DNA from: Leptolinea sp. UBA5366
GTDB taxonomy: Bacteria; Chloroflexota; Anaerolineae; Anaerolineales; Anaerolineaceae
Reading direction: 5' to 3'
DNA: 29,519 bases
Assembly: GCA_002407845.1 (NCBI GenBank)
Contig: DHPK01000022.1
Span: forward strand, 44,004-73,522
The position numbers and the translations under genes were made by a program. Of the stretch, positions 22,829 through 29,519 are shown one piece after another; the stretch's first letter is position 1; the number at the start of each line of letters is the position of its first letter. The notes under the pieces were generated by a model. It made no database searches and was not told where the DNA came from. It saw only the letters and a list, made by a program, of their open reading frames with translations.

Positions 22829-24607
22829 TCAGTCATCCCTGGATGTCAGCGTCATTGAGATTATTCCCTGCGGCGGCAGATCCAAATTGACGTGATCCAT
22901 TTTCTTGTATTTGCGAAGCGTGACCGTTCCGCAGTAAACTGCTTCCGGCTTTCCGGCAGTGTTCTGGAATTGACGCTTTCCTGATCGCAGGATTTTTGCT
23001 TCGAGCGGGCGCATCTCGGCGAATTCAGGAAAATTTACCCGGACATGGGCGCGTTTCCGGTTGTGGCGATTCAGCACGATCAGATTGATTTTCGCTGCAT
23101 CATTCGAGCGGGAGGCAAGAACTTCAATATAAGGGATGGCGCGCGCGTCGATCAGACCAGGAACTCCAGCCCATTCAAAAGTTTGCAGTTCTTTATCGCG
23201 AATCGTCTTGACACGCAAGATAATGTCCTCGACCGAGAGAAAAACCTTTTGGAGGTGATAGCCGGCGGATCCCCAGCTTGCTCCCGCTTCGGATCGAATC
23301 AAGCCGCCATTCCCGAAAACTGGTCCAAAAGCTGCCAGACAAATTTGATCCGCAAATCGCAGCAGCTGACTGACAACCGCCGCCTGGTAAAACGAATCCT
23401 GCTTGGAAGATTCCGTCTGATATGGGACAGAATCAGGCACGGCAGGCATTTTGAAATATGACAGGGGGCTGAGCGCCAGCGGAATGGATTTTTCGGGAGA
23501 AATTTCGTCCAGCATCAGGATTGTGCTGCGCAGCGCCTGATTAAACGCACCCGAAAGCCCGGATGCAAGTTCGAGTTCAAATCCGGGTTTCCCTTCAAAC
23601 CAGCCTTTCGGTCCGGGATAAATCCAGGAAAAGCCGAAGGCATCCATCGATTCGATAAATCTGGATGCCAGTTCCTTGTTCCAGTTTACAGCCGAGCCGG
23701 TAGCTGGAGCTGCGCCTGAAAGAATTACGCTGCATTGAGGGTTGAGCGCATGAATTTCGGCGCTGATATTTGTTAATGTATCCATAACTTGAGCGCTTGG
23801 AACCTGATCTGCATCATAATAATTTTTCAGCTGAAAATCAAACCAATAGCGCGGCGTCCACCAAGCTGTCGGCTTAACGGATTCAAGAACCTGTCTGGCG
23901 GTTGCCAGACAGCTGGCGCTGTCAAAACTGTCAGTGACAATAAACTGCAGATGAGGACTGGCTTCGAGTTCCCCGCACAGACGCAAAAAGGCGTTTAATC
24001 GCGGCTTGACCTGGGGATTTTTGGCATAATCAACCGGCAGGATCAGCGTAAGCACTTTCGGAGAAAGCTCCTTCAGCAGGGACATCAGCTGAGGTACAAA
24101 AGTTTCGGATTTTTGATCCAGCCAGCGATCCCATTCATCTGCCTGATCAAACAAGTTGAATGCCAAGCCCGGCTGCATGGCGCTGCGTCTGGCGTAAATT
24201 TCGTTCATCTGAATCAGGACATCTTCGGAAAAATCCCGGGCAAAAATCTGAAGCAATTTCCAATGGTGGATCGCGCTTGGTTTTGCTGCTTGGCTGATGT
24301 TATTTCCGGTCAGTACCGTGCCGATCTCAAGAGAGGTGATTTCAACCAAAATTTCAGCCGCGGCTGAAACTGTGCGGTCAGTCTCAAGGATTAGGTCGCT
24401 TCCCAATGGGAATGCAGCTGGCAGCGTCATAGCGCGCTCTGCCGGACTGGCTGCTGTTTTCGCGCCGTCGAGCCAGACAGTCCATCCGGTCAGCGTCAGG
24501 TCGAATAAATTATTGGAAATTTTCAGCCGGTTTAAAGCTGCGTCGCAGCGTTCGACTTTTAAAAACTGGCAGATTGGATGCTTGGATTCATTTGTTGAAG
24601 TGGACAT
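22829..24607 (-). CDS. GH51-like protein lacking the usual catalytic residues
   Basis: A 592-aa soluble protein without a signal peptide. I place it, with moderate confidence, near the GH51 alpha-L-arabinofuranosidase fold. There is a beta-rich N-terminal part (about 20-110), a central barrel-like part (about 120-470) and a C-terminal beta-sandwich (about 490-590) with INLIVLNRHNRKRAHVRV and LDLPPQGIISMTL. In GH51 the acid/base sits in a YWxxGNE segment and the nucleophile in an EWN segment. The matching places here read RYWFDFQ (253-259) and ALSPLSYF (378-385), so both Glu appear to be missing. This suggests a binding or structural role, or a different family. The start is 39 nt after the ABC permease gene, so it is probably in that operon. 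Confidence 0.45.
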   Translation of the reverse strand: MSTSTNESKHPICQFLKVERCDAALNRLKISNNLFDLTLTGWTVWLDGAKTAASPAERAMTLPAAFPLGSDLILETDRTVSAAAEILVEITSLEIGTVLTGNNISQAAKPSAIHHWKLLQIFARDFSEDVLIQMNEIYARRSAMQPGLAFNLFDQADEWDRWLDQKSETFVPQLMSLLKELSPKVLTLILPVDYAKNPQVKPRLNAFLRLCGELEASPHLQFIVTDSFDSASCLATARQVLESVKPTAWWTPRYWFDFQLKNYYDADQVPSAQVMDTLTNISAEIHALNPQCSVILSGAAPATGSAVNWNKELASRFIESMDAFGFSWIYPGPKGWFEGKPGFELELASGLSGAFNQALRSTILMLDEISPEKSIPLALSPLSYFKMPAVPDSVPYQTESSKQDSFYQAAVVSQLLRFADQICLAAFGPVFGNGGLIRSEAGASWGSAGYHLQKVFLSVEDIILRVKTIRDKELQTFEWAGVPGLIDARAIPYIEVLASRSNDAAKINLIVLNRHNRKRAHVRVNFPEFAEMRPLEAKILRSGKRQFQNTAGKPEAVYCGTVTLRKYKKMDHVNLDLPPQGIISMTLTSRDD

Positions 24608-24646
24608 ATTCTTTGAATGGGCTCCCTTAGCAAATCGGAATGCGGA

Positions 24647-26245
24647 TCAGAAAAGGCTTAGGAAACGTCTGTTCCCCCAGCCTGAAAGAATTCGAATGAA
24701 AACGATATTTAAACCTAATGAGATAAGCAGAATGATCCCGAGACTGACTGTTGTGTTCCAAGGCGATACGAAGATCAGTACCGGAAGAAACCCCAAAAGC
24801 ATTCCGCCAAAGACACCGATGAAGGAGGCTGTGCTCTGCTTAACCACAATTGCTTCGTTATCAAACGTGAAATTTGGAAAAAGCAGATTTCCGATCAGCC
24901 CAAAAGCTGGGATCAGCACCATGTATGAGAGTCCCAGCAGTGCGCAGAGTGTGATGTCGATCAAGCTCATTTGAAAGATAAAAGCGAGCAGCGGTAAAGA
25001 GATGACCAGTCCAACACCGGTGATGATGAAGTTGAGGATGCCCTTTGAGATGAAAATCTGATTAGGAGAAACTGGAAAGCTCTTAAGCAGTGGGAAGGTC
25101 TTTCCTTCAAGCGAAATCGAAAACGCCGCGGTGTCAGTCATTCCGATCATCAGCGTGATGATGACGGCTGCGATTGCAGTCGTGTTTTCGGCGTATTTTC
25201 CGGTCAGCGGCAGGATCGTTTGAATCAAATCTCGCCGGAATAGCAGGAAGATGACAAACCCCGTCAGCATTACCGTTCCAATGATCGAGTTGGATACAAC
25301 CAAAAAGGACGAAAAATATTTCTTGAATTCTCGTTTTATCAGCGCTGTCATCGGCCGGCTGCTGCGATACGCTTCGTGACCTGCTTTGGCGCTTTTGCGC
25401 ACGCGTTGCAAGCGGTCGGTGATCGGCATGAAATACTTTCCGCACAGGAACAGAAAGAGTCCGCCGATCAGTAGCGAACTGCCCGTCAGAATTAAAAAGC
25501 TGCTGACGCGGCTCAGGAAAACTGCATCGACGAAAAGCTGGGAAAAGAGCGTCAGCTTGTTGGCTTGCCTTAAGATTTTCCAGATGTTCGTGAGCGAAAA
25601 GCCAGCGGCTAAATCGAGGCCGAGAAACTTTAGGAACAGTAGAATTCCCGCAACAAATAGCGCAGCGATTAACACGCGTGTGCGCATTTTCCCGACTGAT
25701 TTAGAAAGCAGATGGAAAAACAGGCTTAGCCCGATGCCAAGAATGCCGGGAATGATGGGCAGCGCCAGCACAGCAGGAACCAGCATAAACCAATTGATTC
25801 GAAGCGCCGGAACATTTTGGATGATGATCAGTAAAAGCGGGACCAAAAAGGTCAGGATGACCAGGATATTTCCGAAATAAAGCACGAGGTATCGGCTGAT
25901 AACCAGTGCGCGTGCGGGGATCGGCAGCGCCAGCAGCTGATCGGAGTCTTTCCCGAGAAAGAGCTGGTGGCTGCCCCCTGCCGTGTTGAAGAGCAGACAA
26001 AACCAGCATAGTGATGCGATAAAAAGGCTTGCTGCCAACAGGGTCAGCTGCGGGATGACCAGATAACGGCTGACCTCTCTCAGCATAAAATAGAAGGTCG
26101 AGCCTAACGAGCCGATTGTGTAAAGGACCGCCAGAATGATGCCGATGCTGCGGATTTGATTCCCTCTGCTTTTGCTGAATCGGATGACATTGATGCCGCT
26201 GATTCGGATCAGAGAGAGTTTCAGCAGCTGGCTAATTGCTCTCAT
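24647..26245 (-). CDS. ABC-2 type exporter permease
   Basis: A 532-aa membrane protein with about a dozen hydrophobic helices in two groups, separated by a basic cytoplasmic loop around residues 285-310 (LQRVRKSAKAGHEAYRSSRP). Large permeases of this kind pair with a separate ATPase as a homodimeric or single-chain exporter. The substrate is unknown. ATG 26245 (MRAISQLLKL) is preferred to the longer frame from 26299, because it overlaps the ATPase stop codon by 14 nt, the usual coupled arrangement. The fixed motif GKDSDQLLALPIPARALVISRY near the first helices (about 90-110) is typical of ABC-2 permeases of the bacteriocin, multidrug or lantibiotic-immunity kind. Confidence 0.85.
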   Translation of the reverse strand: MRAISQLLKLSLIRISGINVIRFSKSRGNQIRSIGIILAVLYTIGSLGSTFYFMLREVSRYLVIPQLTLLAASLFIASLCWFCLLFNTAGGSHQLFLGKDSDQLLALPIPARALVISRYLVLYFGNILVILTFLVPLLLIIIQNVPALRINWFMLVPAVLALPIIPGILGIGLSLFFHLLSKSVGKMRTRVLIAALFVAGILLFLKFLGLDLAAGFSLTNIWKILRQANKLTLFSQLFVDAVFLSRVSSFLILTGSSLLIGGLFLFLCGKYFMPITDRLQRVRKSAKAGHEAYRSSRPMTALIKREFKKYFSSFLVVSNSIIGTVMLTGFVIFLLFRRDLIQTILPLTGKYAENTTAIAAVIITLMIGMTDTAAFSISLEGKTFPLLKSFPVSPNQIFISKGILNFIITGVGLVISLPLLAFIFQMSLIDITLCALLGLSYMVLIPAFGLIGNLLFPNFTFDNEAIVVKQSTASFIGVFGGMLLGFLPVLIFVSPWNTTVSLGIILLISLGLNIVFIRILSGWGNRRFLSLF

Positions 26246-26951
26246 TTTCAACCAATTCCAAGAAGATGGTTTCGAGGCTTTCATCGCTGCGGAAATCATC
26301 GATTTTACCGCTGCGAATTAATCTACCATTTTTAATGATGGAAACCTTATCGCATATTTTTTCGACAACATCCAAAACGTGGCTCGAGAAGAAAACGGAG
26401 CTGCCCTCTTTGCAAAGCTGATTCATGAGCTCTTTCAAGGTGTGGAAAGCTTTCGGATCAAGCCCGACAAAAGGTTCATCGAGGATCAGTAAATCAGGTT
26501 TGTGAACAAATGCTGAAATTAAAGCGAGTTTCTGTTTCATACCATGAGAATAAGAGCTGATCAGGTCGCCCAGACTGGCAGCAATCTCGAGCTGTTCAGC
26601 GAGCATAGGAATGCGGCTCTGGCGGTCTGCCTGGCTGATTTCAAATAAATCGCAGATGAAATTCAGGTATTGATTCCCGGTCAAATAATCATACAGATCG
26701 GGATTGTCAGGAATATATGCGATCATCCGTTTGCAGGCAACCGGTTCTTTTTGGATTGATTTTCCGCCGATCAGAATTTCGCCCTGGTCGAACTGCAGGA
26801 TACCGCTGCAGCATTTCAGCGTTGTCGTTTTTCCGGCACCATTCGGTCCGATAAATCCATAAAGCTCCCCGGGTTCGATCGTCAGTGAAAAATCGTCTAC
26901 TGCTTTTTTCCCGCCCGGATAGATTTTCGTCAGATTTTGGATTTTGAGCAT
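26232..26951 (-). CDS. ABC transporter ATP-binding protein (exporter type)
   Basis: A 239-aa ATPase that drives the adjacent permease. Walker A GPNGAGKTT (35-43), the Q-loop area ending in AYIPDNPDLYDYL, the signature SYSHGMKQK (133-141, a common variant of LSGGQ in ABC-2 exporters), Walker B LLILDEP (154-160) and the switch His in FFSSHVLD are all present. The start ATG follows AAGGA at six bases. A TGGTATGAT promoter candidate lies at 27024-27032, with an 11-bp palindrome AAACG-G-CGTTT (27011-27021) just after it. The unit ATPase-permease-GH51-like runs without terminators to about 22800. Confidence 0.95.
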   Translation of the reverse strand: MLKIQNLTKIYPGGKKAVDDFSLTIEPGELYGFIGPNGAGKTTTLKCCSGILQFDQGEILIGGKSIQKEPVACKRMIAYIPDNPDLYDYLTGNQYLNFICDLFEISQADRQSRIPMLAEQLEIAASLGDLISSYSHGMKQKLALISAFVHKPDLLILDEPFVGLDPKAFHTLKELMNQLCKEGSSVFFSSHVLDVVEKICDKVSIIKNGRLIRSGKIDDFRSDESLETIFLELVENESN

Positions 26952-27023
26952 GGGTTCCTTTTCTTAGCGTTCGTCTGCCATCCTATGCCAGTTTGCAATT
27001 TCAGTGCGTCAAACGGCGTTTAA

Positions 27024-27032
27024 ATCATACCA
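27024..27032 (-). promoter_or_regulatory. Extended -10 promoter of the ABC exporter operon
   Basis: TGGTATGAT on the minus strand fits TG-N-TATAAT with one mismatch. It is about 73 nt before the ATPase start. The palindrome AAACGGCGTTT (27011-27021) sits directly downstream, over the expected start site, where a repressor could bind. Confidence 0.4.
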
Positions 27033-27074
27033 AAGATTTACAGCCTCAAGCATTCGATCCGACCCGTTTCAATC

Positions 27075-27107
27075 AAAAAAAATGCGCCCTGATCAACAGG
27101 GCGCATT
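27075..27107 (-). terminator. Rho-independent terminator of the flp-comF-hpf unit
   Basis: AATGCGCCCTG and CAGGGCGCATT form a perfect 11-bp GC-rich stem around a five-base loop, followed on the minus strand by a run of eight T. It lies 21 nt after the hpf stop codon. Confidence 0.9.
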
Positions 27108-27127
27108 GAGATTATTTCTGTGATGGG

Positions 27128-27691
27128 TTATGCAATTTCGGATTCAATCAAGCCGTAAGTTCCATCATTTCGTTTGTAGAGCACGTTGACCGCTGAAGTT
27201 TCGCCATTGTAAAAAATGAAGAATTCTTCATGCCCAAGCAGCTGCATTTGGTCAATGGCTTCATTTTCGTTCATCGGAACCAGATGGAATTTCTTTCGGC
27301 GGACGATGACCGGCAGCTCTTCGGTTTCGACTTCAGTCTTTTCAGCTTCGTCTCCAGCGATGGCTGAGATTTTCTCATTTCTGCTGCGGCTGCGCTTGCC
27401 TTTGAATCGTTCAATCTGTCGGAGCATTTTTTCAAGTGAATTATCGAACGCCGTGAAAATATCATCAGCCCGTTCTTCTGTGCGTAAGATATAACCTTTT
27501 CCGCGAATAGTGATCTGAGAAACATAGCGGTCCGCGGCATTGCGAGCGGATTTTATGTAAGCGAGATCGATTTTCGTGTCATCAACATCTGGTAAAAATT
27601 TGCCAATTTTGCCAATTTTCTTATTGATGTACTCTTCAACTCGATCGGATAACTCCATATTTTTAGTGAAAATAATTGCCTTGGTTTCCAT
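27128..27691 (-). CDS. hpf: Long-form ribosome hibernation promoting factor
   Basis: A 187-aa protein that binds the decoding centre of the 30S subunit and, in the long form, joins two 70S ribosomes into an inactive 100S dimer. The N-terminal S30AE domain (1 to about 100) starts with KAIIFTKNMELSDRVEEYINKKIGKIGKF and carries the basic helix of the RNA-binding side. A charged linker (about 100-128) leads to the C-terminal dimerisation domain with KKFHLVPMNENEAIDQMQLLGHEEFFIFYN. Domain sizes match the family. The ribosome site AGGAGG is strong. It starts 41 nt after comF on the same strand, as the last gene of the unit. Confidence 0.96.
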   Translation of the reverse strand: METKAIIFTKNMELSDRVEEYINKKIGKIGKFLPDVDDTKIDLAYIKSARNAADRYVSQITIRGKGYILRTEERADDIFTAFDNSLEKMLRQIERFKGKRSRSRNEKISAIAGDEAEKTEVETEELPVIVRRKKFHLVPMNENEAIDQMQLLGHEEFFIFYNGETSAVNVLYKRNDGTYGLIESEIA

Positions 27692-27732
27692 AAGCTTGTG
27701 TTCCTCCTAAGTTATTAGTAATTGCTTTTCTT

Positions 27733-28449
27733 TTATATTGGTCTTGTGGTTGCGACACTTAGACAATATACTTTTTTAGCACCAGCTTGTTTTAACGTTT
27801 TTGCACATTCGTTAAAAGTCGCCCCGGTGGTCATCACATCGTCAATGAGCAGGATACTTTTTCCCTTTACGAGCACTGGCTCTGCCTGAAAGGCGCCTTT
27901 GAGATTCTCAAAGCGCTGCGTGTGATCCAACCCGACCTGGGTTTCGGTATCGAGCGTTTTCTGCAGCGCACCCTTCAGAAATTTCAGACCCACCAAGCGG
28001 GCGATTGGAGCAGCGAGCCAATTGGATTGATTGAACCCCCTCTCATTCAAATGCCGTTTGGTCAATGGAACAGCCGTCACTAGATCGGGCTGCCATTTTT
28101 GCATTAAGTATACCGAAAACAGCATTTTTGATAAGAGGCGGGAAATGCCCAGATTGCCATTAAATTTTAATTGGTGAATTGCTTCGCGGATGGTCCCTTC
28201 ATAGAAGAAGGCTGCCCGGGCAGCGTCATAGCTGGCTAGCACAGCTCCGCAGGTCAGACAGCCATCCAGCGGATCAAGCGTTTTTCCGCACTTCTGGCAA
28301 ATATCTGCTCCCGGGCGCTGCAGGCTTGTTTGGCATTCCGGGCAGATGTCATGGCCATCCTGCCCGCAGCCGCAGCAAACTGGCGGATAAATCCAATCGA
28401 TCACGCTCCAAAGTAAATGAGATGCGCTGAGATGCAGGTTTTCCGTCAT
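27733..28449 (-). CDS. comF: ComF family phosphoribosyltransferase-like protein
   Basis: A 238-aa cytoplasmic protein with an N-terminal zinc ribbon and a type I phosphoribosyltransferase domain. Cysteine pairs are seen at 25-28, 36-39, 51-54 and 64-67. The PRPP-binding loop is LLIDDVMTTGAT (about 203-213). In Gram-positive competence ComF helps imported single-stranded DNA reach recombination proteins; in other bacteria it is widespread and of less certain function. It follows the pilin-like gene with a 14-nt gap and has no strong ribosome site of its own, so coupling to the upstream gene is likely. hpf follows. Confidence 0.93.
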   Translation of the reverse strand: MTENLHLSASHLLWSVIDWIYPPVCCGCGQDGHDICPECQTSLQRPGADICQKCGKTLDPLDGCLTCGAVLASYDAARAAFFYEGTIREAIHQLKFNGNLGISRLLSKMLFSVYLMQKWQPDLVTAVPLTKRHLNERGFNQSNWLAAPIARLVGLKFLKGALQKTLDTETQVGLDHTQRFENLKGAFQAEPVLVKGKSILLIDDVMTTGATFNECAKTLKQAGAKKVYCLSVATTRPI

Positions 28450-28463
28450 CGATTTGCTCTGCT

Positions 28464-28613
28464 TTATACCGGAGCAATAATTTCCTGAATGAACTTTGTG
28501 ATTGCCGGCCCGAGGAGGGTCAATAAAACGAAAATGATCACCCCCACCAAAATGATGATCAACACATATTCGAGAATCCCCTGCCCGCTTTCTTTTGGTG
28601 AGAAATGTTTCAT
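28464..28613 (-). CDS. Flp-type (type IVb) pilin-like protein
   Basis: A 49-aa protein consisting of a short polar N-terminus (MKHFSPKESG), the prepilin peptidase-type junction G-QGILEYV with Glu at +5 of the mature part, a single hydrophobic helix (about 16-36) and a short tail ending in IIAPV. The pattern fits Flp/Fap pilins assembled by Tad secretion systems, or free pseudopilins cleaved by TadV/PilD. It begins after AAGGAAAAG, which gives a usable ribosome site, about 34 nt from the predicted start of transcription. No tad, pil or prepilin peptidase gene is present in the window, so the export machinery must lie elsewhere. Confidence 0.8.
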   Translation of the reverse strand: MKHFSPKESGQGILEYVLIIILVGVIIFVLLTLLGPAITKFIQEIIAPV

Positions 28614-28653
28614 GTGTCTTTTCCTTTGTCTGATCTTTATTCTTGGTTGCTTT

Positions 28654-28683
28654 ATTCTATTCTTTTTTAGGGTCTCTTGTCAA
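28654..28683 (-). promoter_or_regulatory. Sigma-70 type promoter of the flp-comF-hpf unit
   Basis: On the minus strand TTGACA (28678-28683) and TAGAAT (28654-28659) are separated by 18 nt. It is the best standard promoter in the window and differs from the consensus at one position. Confidence 0.75.
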
Positions 28684-28833
28684 TCATGAGGTTGACGCAA
28701 CGGCAGCTTTTTATCCTTCCCGGCTGAGCCCGTTAAGCCTTGGCATTCTGCCAGCGAATTTGCATGAAAGCTTAATTCCCGTTGCGCAGCCAGATGATAG
28801 GGAAACGGTGAAAAAATCGAATCTCCAGCTTGA

Positions 28834-28863
28834 GATAAAAAGGACTTCTGAATGCGTCAGTCC
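28834..28863 (-). terminator. Terminator of larC
   Basis: On the minus strand GGACT and AGTCC pair around a loop that contains a further CTGA/TCAG complement, followed by TTTTTATC. The stem includes the larC stop codon (28857-28859). Confidence 0.6.
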
Positions 28864-29519
28864 AATTCTTTTAGAATGCGCCGATAGATTTCGATTAAAG
28901 GCAGTCCTGTCTCCCGCGCGATCCGCTGACAATCGTCAAATTCGGGATGGAGCCCGACCCGTTTTCCGTTAAGGCGCTTTTCTTTGACGCGCACAGTCCC
29001 AAAAGAGGTGTCCAGCGTCAGGATCTCCCGCTCGGCTTTATGGCGTCTCAAATCATGAACCCGCACCCCTAGCGTGGTGGTTTCCCGCAGCATCAGGTCG
29101 GATATTTTCTGCTCATCAGCCCCGTTTGCAATGACTGTCAGCATGACGGCTGGACGATTCTTCTTCATCTGGATCGGGGTAAAAAACACATCCAGCGCGC
29201 CCAGATCAAACAGCCGATCCATGACTGCGCCGATTTGTTCAGCTGGCATATCATCGAGGTTGCATGATAATTCGACACAGGCAGGCTCAATTTCCGCGCT
29301 TTCGCCGATCAGAACCCGCATGATGTTCGGGTGGGGCAGCTCAGCGTTACCGGCGCCCGTGCCGAGATGCAGGACGTTCATGGAAGGCTCTTCGAAGGCT
29401 GCAAAGGCAGCCAGAATGCCGGCGCCGGTCGGCGTGACCAGTTCCTTGCTGACTTGTGACGGGCGCACCGGTGCGCTCATGTCTGCCAGCAGCCAGGCAG
29501 TGGCAGGGGCGGGAATTGG
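28857..29519 (-). CDS. larC: LarC, nickel insertion protein (3' part; 5' end outside the window)
   Basis: The last 220 codons of a LarC/DUF111 protein, which puts nickel into the pincer nucleotide cofactor of lactate racemase and related enzymes using CTP. The frame is open to the right edge of the window, and the residues before the internal Met at 29480 (PIPAPATAWLL) already match the family, so 29480 is not the true start. ELVTPTGAGIL, the NLDDMPAEQIG block and the late TVRVKEKR and HPEFDDCQRIARETG blocks are characteristic. In some bacteria larC is read through a programmed frameshift between two halves; the C-terminal half here is in one frame and the upstream part cannot be judged. A terminator overlaps its stop codon. 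Confidence 0.93.
   Translation of the reverse strand, partial: PIPAPATAWLLADMSAPVRPSQVSKELVTPTGAGILAAFAAFEEPSMNVLHLGTGAGNAELPHPNIMRVLIGESAEIEPACVELSCNLDDMPAEQIGAVMDRLFDLGALDVFFTPIQMKKNRPAVMLTVIANGADEQKISDLMLRETTTLGVRVHDLRRHKAEREILTLDTSFGTVRVKEKRLNGKRVGLHPEFDDCQRIARETGLPLIEIYRRILKELD

Noticed and set aside
28489..28689. A 66-codon plus-strand frame over the pilin-like gene
   Set aside because: The opposite strand has a better supported gene with a pilin pattern, ribosome site and promoter; the plus frame is its antisense.

Overview
The window looks like a stretch of core chromosome from an anaerobic Chloroflexota bacterium, most likely Anaerolineae. This is inferred from the gene mix: a DHH-CBS-nucleotidyltransferase fusion, an EF-P with Arg32 of the Thermus/Chloroflexi kind, a highly expressed-looking ygeY-ygeW pair, a lone Flp-type pilin and a membrane-anchored M28 cyclase-like peptidase. 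GC content is near 50%. I see no insertion sequence, prophage, CRISPR array or integration site.

Layout. 1-8136 reads rightward: the 3' part of RNase P RNA, a YfcE-type phosphoesterase, an 897-aa tRNA nucleotidyltransferase fusion, a GNAT acetyltransferase, uvrB, a 71-aa unknown gene translationally coupled to dinB, and a tRNA-Thr(CGU) without encoded CCA. 8219-11840 reads leftward: a GH25 lysozyme with a sigma-54-like promoter match, a HEAT-like repeat protein with a poly-Asp tail, and rseP. A GT-C membrane protein (12142-13554, +) meets a dynamin-like GTPase tail to tail with a 21-nt overlap. Behind the GTPase lie a glutaminyl-cyclase-like M28 peptidase and ftsH, all leftward. ygeY-ygeW (18538-20978, +) follows a 351-nt intergenic region with repeated TTGT-N3-ACAA sites, and ends at a strong terminator. 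From 21223 to the end everything is leftward: efp, a secreted LamG-like protein, a GH51-like protein that seems to have lost its catalytic residues, an ABC exporter, hpf, comF, a 49-aa Flp-type pilin and the 3' part of larC.

How the genes fit together. Several groups are functionally coherent: RNA maturation (rnpB, tRNA nucleotidyltransferase, CCA-less tRNA), DNA damage (uvrB, small gene, dinB), membrane quality control (rseP, ftsH, dynamin-like protein), translation and hibernation (efp, hpf), and a catabolic ygeYW unit related to the enterobacterial purine/selenium-associated cluster. Many promoters appear to be of the extended -10 type (TGnTATAAT).

The observations most worth following are the helically phased operator-like sites before ygeY, the ygeYW pair without ygeX or a carbamate kinase, the unknown gene coupled to dinB, the ABC exporter with a GH51-like pseudoenzyme, and the flp-comF-hpf transcription unit. 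I did not find a clearly new multi-gene system. All assignments come from reading the sequence, without database searches.
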